From: Isoetes taiwanensis
Lineage: Eukaryota > Streptophyta > Lycopodiopsida > Isoetales > Isoetaceae
Direction: 5' to 3'
Assembly (NCBI GenBank): GCA_021234155.1
Contig: JAJEKV010000328.1
Span: 186,001 to 250,000 of the forward strand
DNA: 64,000 bases
In this document: piece by piece, positions 55,440-64,000 of the stretch
Position numbering within the stretch: the first letter of the stretch is position 1
Layout of the letters: each line of letters begins with the position of its first letter
Translations under genes and position numbers: made by a program
Notes under the pieces: generated by a model
The model's input: only the letters and a program-made list of their open reading frames with translations
Databases searched by the model: none
What the model was told of the DNA's origin: nothing

Positions 55440-56243
55440 TATGGAGCTAGGAGATGGCATCCCAAAAATGAACTAGGGGGGTGACGTGGGTGGTCAGACC
55501 ATACTGCTCAACCCGATGTGCCAAGATGATGCCAACTGCCTGTATATGCATCCCTTCACCTACCACCTCATTTGTAGCAAAACCACCACTCATTTTTGCA
55601 ATATCGATGATACGCAGGTTCATAACTAGTGTGTGTTGCTCAGCCTCATTGACCTGCTTATTTCAGAAATGGGAATTTCTTCTTGTCCAATGTTCAACAA
55701 GTCCTCAGTCATTGTTTGCATGAACATATCTATTCTGTACACATACTTTGGCACTATAGCAGGTCTCGCCTGCGGCTGTAACTCAGACTCAGATGTTTGT
55801 ACTGAAGCATCACTTGTTCCCATGCACTGGCCATTGGATTTTGGAATCAAGGCATGTATTAAATATGACAATTGTGTCCATCTCTCAATAGACACAATCA
55901 TAGATGTGGCTGTCATCCCTCCCTCGCAATGAATAGTTCGTATTTGGTCACAAAGCATAGGCAGAAAATATGGTGGGTGCCCTTGTAGGGTATTGATGTA
56001 TTATCTTATAGGAATGGGCCGAGGTGATGATGACATAATTAGTTTTTGTTGTTCTGGGGTGATATGTTGTTTATGGCGTTGGTGAGGTGTTGGCAGTAAC
56101 AACATATATGAGGTTGTGCTCTTTGAATTCTTATTTTTTATGATGGTTTTGAATTCATTAGGACTTGTGTTATCATGTTTTCTCCTTTTCAAGTGAAGGC
56201 CTTGTAATTCGGCAAGCTTGGATCTCAGATATGTCTTGCCCAA
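55440..56243 (-). pseudogene. Unrecognised coding-like segment, frames broken
   Basis: The minus strand reads, in order: GKTYLRSKLAELQGLHLKRR (56,240) and KNKNSKSTTSYMLLLPTPHQ, then after a stop and frame change MLCDQIRTIHCEGGMTATSM...PAIVPKYVYRIDMFMQTMTE (55,958-55,680). After another shift comes NKQVNEAEQHTLVMNLRIID...FATNEVVGEGMHIQAVGIIL (55,675-55,500). Composition is ordinary protein, without repeats. I cannot assign a family; it may be a dead host gene or an unknown transposon ORF. Confidence 0.35.
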
Positions 56244-57388
56244 TGAACTTATCCAGGTTTAATTCCTTGAGGGTTAATCAAATTGTTTTAGCCATGCTTT
56301 GTGACAATAAACAAATTGGCAATATAGTTCAGCGTGAGGGTAAAAACATATCAGGATGTCCCTTAAAAGGTATCATTTAATGAACAAACAAGTACCTCAA
56401 AAGAATAGTTAGCACTGGGTACTGCAGAATTTTTATAATATATCCATGAATATTAAGTTTTAAGAATTAATGCATTCTTATTAGGCTTTAGTAGGTTTGT
56501 TTTTTATTGACCCATGTTAAGGGCAATTCATCAGGGAGAGGGTTGTCTTTGGCATGTTGGGAAATATTTTGAGCATATGTAAACATCTAATAGCTACAAT
56601 TTTTGTTGTTTTTATTTTTTGTATTTTCCACCTGAAATTGAAGGATTATTAGAGGCAGAAAGTAATAGAAAGAAGGATAAATATCTAAATGGTTAGATAA
56701 AGTAGATTTATGATACAAAGTCTAGAATTTATAGAGCTTAGAAACCTAAAACCAATAACTTAAGACAAGAAATAGATTAGAGGCAATAGAAATTGTATTC
56801 TACAGATTGATATGGGCACATATTTCCACCCAACTAGATCCACTCTAGAATGGGATATGGCAAATATTCACACTGATAATTGAGTACATGCTTATCTATT
56901 TATAATTTTACTTCAAGTAGATACAAATCAATCCTTCACAACTGGGTAGGCTTAGAAATCAGGGAACAACTTGGATTGCATTTTGAGATAGATCTAAAAT
57001 TGCAAGGGAGGTTGTCTGAGGCAGAAACCGCTGAAGCAGAATCAAAAGCTGAAGCCGGCAACAGGGATCCATTGTTTGCTCTGTTGTTGCTGGGCAGAGG
57101 TTGCAGGTGAAGTTTTAGACACCTGTCAATATTCATCAAATCTACAATTCTTGATTTCATCAATTTTTAATAAGCATCCCTAGGGAGGCATTCTCCAAAA
57201 CATCTTAGAGCACCCTGATAGTTCTTCTGCCATTCCATCATTTCCTATAAATATGCCTCTCATTCAAAGACTGAATTGCTCTTAGGTACCTGCTAAGAAT
57301 TGTTTACAAGCTCTTACTGCCCTGAAGAGAAGCGAAATATCTTCAAATCTATCCCATTTGCCTTGTCAAGTTAGAAGGCATCATAGAC
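56244..57388. other. Upstream region of the DCC-family gene
   Basis: AT-rich, no recognised gene or repeat. The short ORF ending at 57,110 (EAETAEAESKAEAGNRDPLF) is not supported as an exon. The promoter and 5' UTR of the next gene should lie here, but no clear TATA box was pinned down. Confidence 0.35.
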
Positions 57389-57389
57389 G

Positions 57390-58904
57390 ATGTTAAAGGA
57401 TGGAAGTGTAACGTACAATGGTTCACAAAGAGCTCTCGCTAGTACATCTAAATTATTAGTCAACAAGGAACATTCAAGAATATTCCATATCTCACTACAC
57501 ATTTTAGGCCACACCAAAAGGCTAATAAGAATAAGCCCGGAGTTTAGAAAAAGTGCAACAAAACGTAATGTGCAAATACATACGTCGGTTTCTAAAAAGG
57601 TATTTTTACTTATCCCCATCCTCTTTGGCGCCTTTGCCATGGCTAGAATTCATTTGGCATTCCAAACAGTAAATTGCTATGAGCGCCCTTCAGCTTCAAT
57701 TTCATCATCGGGACATTCTTTTTTCTCCGACGATCCTCGTCCCATCATGCTCTATGACGGTATATTTTTTTGTAGTCGTTTATTGTGAAGTGCGCTTTTA
57801 GTTTAAACCTGAAGGCGTTTTTCTGCTGCTTTAAGCGGTGTATATGTTCTTCTTCTTTAGCACTTTAAATATGACTGTAATGCTTAAATACTTTTTTATC
57901 TTGTGTTGGCCTTCAATCTAAAAGGTGTCTGTAACTTGTGCAATGGAGGGGTGAACTTCGTTCTGGACAATGATCCAGATGGGTAATTCTCTTTTATTTT
58001 CCTTATTACACATGATATGACCTTTATTGGTCTCTGTTAAAAGATGATGACGGATTTTGGGGCATTTTAATGTCTTGAATAGAAATGGCTATTCATCACT
58101 TTCAGGAAGCTGAGATTTGCAGCTTTACAAAGTAAGGCTGGAAAAGTACTACTTAAGCGAGTAGGACGCTCTCCTCAAGATATTTCTAGTGTGGTCCTTG
58201 TTGAAAATAACAGGTAATTTTTTACGATGCTTTACTAAAGCCTTAAATATTAGAATGGTAATGATAAGGGCGTACTGGTTTTACACATGCAAGGGGATAC
58301 ATCAAGTCAGAGGCAGTGCTTCAGATAGCAAAGCTTCTGAAACCACCATATCCTGCCCTTGCTGATCTACTATCAACACTTCCATTGTAAGTCTAATTTG
58401 AAATGGCTCAATTAATAGGTACTGTTATCATCTCTAAAGCTTATGAATTATGCCATATCTTAGATAGATAGATCGAGCTGACTTGGCTATCTTTGCATTT
58501 TAGCAATAAGAAAACCTAACCTAATACAGGCAAGCTGAGATGATCTTTTCTGATTGAATATTGAGGATATTGTCATATTACCATTTCTGAATTATCCGGT
58601 TATGTTATAGTAGGTAGCCTGTTAATGCATCGGTAGAAGTTTTTGAGACTGATGCCTTTTTAAAAAAAGACATTCACATTTTACCTATGAATTCTGTTTT
58701 TGATTTGAAATGGTACATGATTTTCAATATTGGAAGGTGGGTTCTTTTATCATTATAGATTAGTTGATCTGTCAATGGTGCAGGTTCATCCGAGATGCGG
58801 TATATGATGTTGTTGCAGAAAATCGTTATGCATTGTTTGGAGAGAGCAACGTCTGCCGACTATCAGACTCTACTTTTGAGGACAGATTTATAACGGAAGG
58901 GTAA
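57390..58904 (+). CDS. DCC-family (DUF393) thiol-disulfide oxidoreductase-like protein, 5 exons
   Basis: Exons at 57,390-57,759, 57,925-57,982, 58,106-58,213, 58,294-58,386 and 58,784-58,904. All introns are GT-AG and all phases join without a break, giving 249 codons from the ATG at 57,390 or 166 from the ATG at 57,639. The DCC domain begins PRPIMLYDGVCNLCNGGVNF, with the CxxC pair at residues 126 and 129. It continues KLRFAALQSKAGKVLLKRVG, SVVLVENNRGYIKSEAVLQI, ALADLLSTLPLFIRDAVYDV, ENRYALFGESN and a short C-terminal tail. The residues before the domain are Ser/Arg/Lys-rich, a possible organelle transit peptide, with a hydrophobic LLIPILFGAF. Plant DCC proteins are plastid or mitochondrial and presumed redox-active; substrates are unknown to me. 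It looks intact. Confidence 0.9.
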
Positions 58905-60534
58905 CAACTCTATGGAAGTTGTATTATGGCCGTTCTGAAATATGAAATGCATATGCTATTATAGTAGTGTTTGAGAAGCTCCAGTCCCATTAAAGAGTTA
59001 TCTTTAAAAGGGGTATCCTACTAACCAACATGCATGTTGCTGTATCATGTTGATAGATGCTAGGAATATTCTCCAAACTCAAACCCAGGGCATAACAGGC
59101 AGCCATAAACGTCATAGCAGGCAGTGGCGTGCCTCTTTGAGCATCTTTGAACCACGGATTTAGCTTTAGGGTGGTTTCCCATGAGACGAAAACATGGAGA
59201 TTTTCTTGAGGTTAGGTCAAAAGCTCCAGCGTTCTCATGAGCGCCTTACTTGCTTGATTCAGATTTAGGACCTGAGCCGCAAAGTATTCTCCACACAATT
59301 CTGAGCCTCAAGTTTTTGACCTTAGCACGGCTATTTCAGGTATGCAATTCATGGGAAATCACCCTTAGATGCTGATAATCTAGGCTGGGAGCTGTCTAGG
59401 AGCTGATAATCTAGCTCTGGAGGGTGTTGAATCTCTGATACTCGAGTACAAGATATAAACTTTGCTCGCCCCTCTGCTCGCCTCTTTATTTGTTGTAAGG
59501 GGTCCATTAGGGTGTTTATCTGGGCTTGCACATTTATTTGTTGTAAGGGGCAAGCACGGGTTGTATCCCCTTCTTAAACATAGATATAAAATCTGCAGCC
59601 CTTGGATCAGAATGGGTTAAAAGGGAGAACATATTGCAGTAGGATTTACCTCTAGAGCTTATCATGAAAATCACCTAGAGTGATTTGACGGTCGATGAGA
59701 GGGATAACTTTCTCCATCTATCCTTATCGTGGTTTATGCACATAACCCATTCGACCCTCTGGCCTCCTAGGTTATTTTGCATAGCTGCCTTGTCTCTCTA
59801 CATGATTCTAAGAAATAAACATATATATGTAAACTAGTAGCTGCATTCAATAGCGGCTTTTCTTACTTCTATACTAAGGTAATTGGGGCAGGACCCAAAA
59901 GTAATGTTAATGTGGTGTGTGAGCTATATATCTAATCGGATGTTGGATGACGTCCCCTAACGATGCCCCGATCGTATATGAATGGGAGATCCCTAACGAT
60001 GCCCCGATCGTATATGAATGGGAGATCCCCGCCTATCAGCAACTGACTCGCCAACATGAGACTGTCTATTAGACATTAGACTTTTGATGGTGGACAAGAT
60101 CTTATATGGGAGGCATAGGCGTGTCATCATCCAGCTAAGGAAGCCTACAGAAACAAGCACATGACAATGCATATAAGTAATGTAACCACCTCGAAGGACA
60201 CCATAATCCATACTACTGCAAAGATATATCCATCGTACGTCATAACATAGGATATTCTACCAAGCCTTGGACTCTTGGGGGATCGACTGACAACTTGGTC
60301 CTCCAAAATCAATCAGACAGAAGTATAACAATGAATTGGGTTGGCAAAAGAACAATGGTCATTGGGTAGTCCATTCCATCCGCCACTCTCGTGTATATCT
60401 TATATAATAAAGTTTTAGTGTAAGTAAATATGTAATGGACCACGCCCTAAATCGGACGGTCGAGGATTTGATTGACCAATGGTGGAGATGATGTGTGCGT
60501 GTCTTCAACTAAAATTTCATCTTGACTATGGCTT
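58905..60534. other. Spacer after the DCC gene, with a 41-bp tandem duplication
   Basis: No gene recognised. CCCTAACGATGCCCCGATCG followed by TATATGAATGGGAGATC occurs twice exactly, at about 59,954-59,990 and 59,991-60,028. The 3' UTR of the DCC gene should lie at the start of this stretch. Confidence 0.5.
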
Positions 60535-60537
60535 CAA

Positions 60538-61835
60538 TATGAAAGGGAAAAGGAAAAAGGAAAAGGAAAAGGGGAAAGGGAAAACGGAAAAGGAAAAGGA
60601 AAAGGGAAGGGAAAAGGAAAACGATGAAAAGGGGAAAAGGGGAAAAGGGAAAAGGAAAAGGGGAAGGGGAAAAGGAAAAACGATGAAAGGAAAAGGAAAA
60701 GGGAAAACGATGAAAGGGAAAAGGGAAAAGGGAAAAGGAAAAGGGGAAGGGAAAAGGAAAAAAAAAGGAAAAGGCCGAAAACGGAAGGGGAAAAGGGAAA
60801 AGGAAAAGGGGGAAGGGAAAAGGAAAACGCGATGAAAGGGAAAAGGGAAAAGGGAAAAGGAAAAGGGGAAGGGAAAAGGAAAAATGATGAAAGGGAAAAG
60901 GGAAAAGGAAAAGGGGAAGGGAAAAGGAAAAACGATGAAAGAGAAAAAAGGAAACGGAAAAAGGGGAAGGGAAAAGGAAAAACGATGAAAGGGAAAAGGA
61001 AAAGGGGAAGGGAAAAGGAAAACGATGAAAGGGAAAAGGGAAAAGGGAAAAGGAAGAGGGAAGGGAAAAGGAAAAACGATGAAAGGGAAAAGGGAAAGGG
61101 GAAAAGGAAAAGGGGAAGGGAAAAGGAAAAATGATGAAAGGGAAAAGGGAAAAGGAAAAGGGGAGGGAAAAGGAAAAACGATGAAAGGAAAAAGGGAAAA
61201 GGAATAAAAGAAAGGTAAGAGGAAAAAGGAAAGAGAAGGAGAAAAGGAAAAAGGGAAAGATAAAAGGAAATAGAAAAAGGAATAGAATAGGCGAGGGGGA
61301 AAGGGAAAGGAAAAAGAGCACCGCGAGAAGGGTAAGAAGTAAAGGTGAGAAAAGGAGAAAAAGGTAAGGGAAAATAAGAAAAGGTTGCAAAGTCTATGGG
61401 AAAAAGAAAAGTAAAAAGGAAAAGAGAGGGGGAAAAGGGAAAAAGAGAACTTGGAAAAAGGGAACGAGAAAAAGAGAAAAAAGGAAAGGGCGTGAAAAGA
61501 AGGGAAAAGAGAAAGGGTGAAGAAAGAGAAAAAGGAAAGCAAAAAGACCATCGAGAAAAAGGAAGAGGGAAAGGATGGGAAAATGAGGAAAAAGGTGGGG
61601 GGAAAGTAGAATAGACAAAGGGTAAGGAGCAAGGAATAGGAAAAGAGGAAAATAGGAAGGAGAAAAGGGCACGAGAAAAAAGGGAAGAGGGAAAGGGTGA
61701 GGAAATAGAAAAAAGAAAGGGAAAAAGAGTATGGGAAAGGGAAAAGAAAAAAGAAACAAGAAAGGAGAAAGTGGAAAGGGGAAAAAGGGGAAGAGGATGG
61801 GGAAAGGAGGAAAAAGGGTACATAAAAAAGGTTGA
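60538..61835. repeat. 1.3-kb polypurine tract, (GGAAAA)n-like
   Basis: Nearly all A and G on the plus strand, dominated by GGGAAAAGG/GAAAAGGAAAAGG units with interspersed AACGATGAAAGGGAAAAG. The left ~670 bp is a higher-order repeat whose units of roughly 40-60 bp are each marked by CGATGAAAGGG. The right ~600 bp is less regular. The long ORFs on both strands (Lys/Gly/Glu on plus; Phe/Pro/Ser/Leu on minus) are consequences of composition, not genes. Confidence 0.9.
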
Positions 61836-62002
61836 GATAGAAGTGGCTTTGGCATGGTGCTCTACGTGTTAAGACAACTGCTCAAAAACGTCCTTTTTGT
61901 CGGACTTCAGTGTTGTCTGAGCAGCAAGAGAATGTGAAATAGTCTAGGTTATGTCTTCATTCGTCAAATAGTTTTGTTCTCACACTGTCCAGCATTGCAA
62001 GG

Positions 62003-63490
62003 ATGCACCATTTCCACATATCCGTGGAGCCCCAACTGAGCTCGATTGCCAGAAGAGCCCCATATTCCAAGTCATCTCCTTCCTTATTTGAGTAAGTTCT
62101 TGGGCTCTAATCAATTGGACTATCATTTAGTAACAAGTTTTTGATTCTGCAAATCTCTGTTTCATGCACAGATTTACAGTGAAAGATGGGTCTCAACTTT
62201 GTCCGTATTGCAGTCAGCCATTTAGACGTACACTGTTTCACCTTTTAAATTCTGTTACACTAGAAAGGTTATATGGCTTCCATGTTTTGCTTCCTTGTCA
62301 TTTATGAACTTTTAGTTGAGATCTGCTCTCTCATTCTGACCTGTCAACCTCATTGCTTTCCATTCTCTGCTAATGCTTCGATGGGGACGGAGCTTATACT
62401 GGAACATCTATATTGAATAGTGCCATTGCAATGCAACTCCAATCTCACGATTGTTCTCCAATAAATGATCGCTATCCATCATGATATCTATTAATTGTAT
62501 GGTTAAATGTTGCATGATATCTACTTGATCTGATTGTCCGCGGCAACGAGCTCACGCTGCTAGGATGCCAACTCCAAAATCGTCCCTTGTCCTACACTGG
62601 CTTTAGACCTTGCTTTCAGTGATCTGTAATGACAATCAAATAATGCAGAGAATAATAGTGTTATGGGACTAAGCTTATTTATAAGGTTGATGTACATTCT
62701 TGGACAATTGCGACTTTTCCATTGGGATGAGGTCATTGTTCTGCATATTAGTGTATCGACAGACTTTTCTACTCACCCACAGCCTCAAAGACAGCATTAG
62801 TTTGCAAACACAAGTCAAGTAGTCACATGAACTTTTACATTTGATCATTTTCTTTAACCGTTCTTATGATCATGCTCTTCTGTTCTTATGATCATGCTCT
62901 TCACTGATTATATTTTGCATCAGAAGGCATTCTGATCAAGGATCCTTTCTGTCACAGTTGAGAGAAAAGAGTTTGTAAGAGATGGACCTCATTTTTCAAG
63001 CCGCACCGACTCCAAGGCGAGGACTTTGTGGTTTTGGTCAACCATCATCTCCCAACAGCAGGAATGAAGGTAAATCTCAGTCAGTGATTAAATACATGAG
63101 TCTGAAAGTTCACAGCTCATTGCAATTTTTGTGGGACTTTATCGTCCTATAGGTGTTTCATCTATTTGGCATCTTCGAGGCATTTTATTCAGTCCTGTAA
63201 GTTTGCATTTTCAGAACGTTTCCACAATTTATATTCAGTCCTTACATTTACTTTCTTTATTTCAGGGTCCTATTTATAATATACGCAAGTTCAAAACAAG
63301 TTCCAATGGACCAACCATGGCAAGGCCGACGCCTATATTGGTTCCTGGTGGTTCAACAACTTCTAATACCACAATGGTTGGTTATCCAGTCTTCCCTAAT
63401 GTTCACATGGGGAATACTTTCTCATATGCTCATGGCGAACCTCTTACTATTTCAAGAATAGATGTTGGAAACATTAGCGCTCGCACAAGC
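62003..63490 (+). CDS. Unidentified multi-exon gene with CxxC motif (partial model)
   Basis: Exon-like block 62,003-62,091 (MHHFHISVEPQLSSIARRAP then YSKSSPSLF) ends at a GTAAGT donor. The block 62,172-62,227 starts after TGCACAG, keeps phase (EFTVKDGSQLCPYCSQPFR) and ends before GTACAC. Further coding-like blocks are around 62,983-63,068 (MDLIFQAAPTPRRGLCGFGQ, followed by GTAAAT) and 63,266-63,496 (after TTTATTTCAG: GPIYNIRKFKTSSNGPTMAR...). The joins of the later blocks do not keep phase in my reading, so the model is incomplete. CPYC may bind zinc or act in redox; I do not recognise the family. The true start may lie upstream. Confidence 0.35.
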
Positions 63491-64000
63491 AAATAAATGC
63501 CGGTTATGAATCTCAAAGTAATGGGATGCCAAAAGGTTCACCTACCGTGGTGGTAGATGGCATACTGATTCTGTCCCTTTGCATATGAGTAGCACCTTTG
63601 TGCGCTCCAATTTGAAGTGGCGTAATGTCCCGCAGGGATTTCTCGCGGGGAAGGCGATGGGTTTGGCAACCTACATCTACAAGTGCTTCAACTTCATCAA
63701 CATGGAATTGCCAATACGCGACGCCTCACAAAGACGTAAAAAATGTGATTCTAGCAATGCTCGCATTTCAAGGTTTTGCCTTTTCTCGCAAACCACTCAA
63801 GGGATGAACCATCTACACGTAATGGTGGTGGGGGATCTAGTAATGATTCGGGATCTTGAATGGTGTTGAATCTATTGCGCACCTTCATTTGGAATGATGC
63901 TTAGTTTGGGTGGCCCAGTCAAGTCGCGATATGCAATCGCCACCCCGAAGAGCTGATTCATATTCTCGCACTTAGCATATCATGATTCTATTTTGAGCAT
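63491..64000 (+). other. Possible continuation of the preceding gene
   Basis: After a TAA at 63,494 the neighbouring frame stays coding-like (KQINAGYESQSNGMPKGSPT then VVVDGILI). A third frame is open to 63,867 (HMSSTFVRSNLKWRNVPQGF). No family recognised. Either an exon with frameshifts or unrelated sequence; the window ends before it can be resolved. Confidence 0.25.

Noticed and set aside
60509-61855. Several long ORFs (up to 429 codons) across the purine-rich region on both strands
   Set aside because: They are Phe/Pro/Ser or Lys/Gly/Glu low-complexity translations of a polypurine repeat, open in many frames at once; no gene is implied.

Overview
This window looks like repeat-dominated nuclear DNA of a land plant. 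The grounds are Ty1/copia elements with a TGGTATCAGAGC-type initiator-Met primer-binding site, a Ty3/gypsy element, L1-clade LINEs, an intronless PLS-type pentatricopeptide-repeat (PPR) segment and a spliced plant-type DCC (thiol-disulfide oxidoreductase-like) gene. A seed-free vascular plant such as a fern is my guess from the repeat style and mosaic; nothing here proves the lineage. There are no bacterial-type operons, no rRNA and no CRISPR array, and I recognised no tRNA gene.

Layout. 1-4.5 kb: a decayed coding region for an unrecognised coiled-coil protein ending in an NLS-like basic tail. 4.6-5.5 kb: a truncated minus-strand copia (gag plus one LTR). 5.5-9.7 kb: spacer with two non-autonomous terminal-inverted-repeat (TIR) elements, a LINE ORF1 scrap and a small cysteine-rich secreted ORF. 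9.77-16.17 kb: a minus-strand copia with both LTRs and a GTGAG target duplication, lacking reverse transcriptase (RT) and RNase H and split by about 2.7 kb of foreign DNA. 16.2-19.6 kb: decayed unknown gene and a 476-bp TIR element. 19.66-30.5 kb: a minus-strand LINE whose ORF1 is interrupted by a younger plus-strand copia (24,589-30,467, duplication GGTTC). 31.6-35.14 kb: a hAT-like element (8-bp duplication ATGCAGGC) carrying two almost identical 1.47-kb modules packed with GAATCT repeats. 35.1-36.6 kb: spacer with a long hairpin and short duplications. 36.6-41.9 kb: a plus-strand LINE with repeated 5' monomers and a (TTCC)n tail. 43.0-51.45 kb: a gypsy element that carries a ~705-bp PPR fragment between its Gag zinc knuckle and protease, and whose RT is split by a 3.19-kb TIR element (47,176-50,362). 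51.6-52.3 kb: stacked LINE 3' ends with pentanucleotide tails. 52.7-56.4 kb: small exon-like fragments and a palindrome cluster. 57.39-58.90 kb: the only clearly intact host gene, a five-exon DCC-family protein. 60.5-61.85 kb: a 1.3-kb polypurine tract. 62.0-63.9 kb: exons of an unidentified, possibly zinc-binding gene.

The window is best read as a nest of insertions in three or four deep layers around a few host gene pieces. The most unusual items are the gypsy element with an embedded PPR cassette, the hAT-like element with duplicated GAATCT modules, and the 3.19-kb TIR element that contains arrays of TATTCCnGAATA palindromes.
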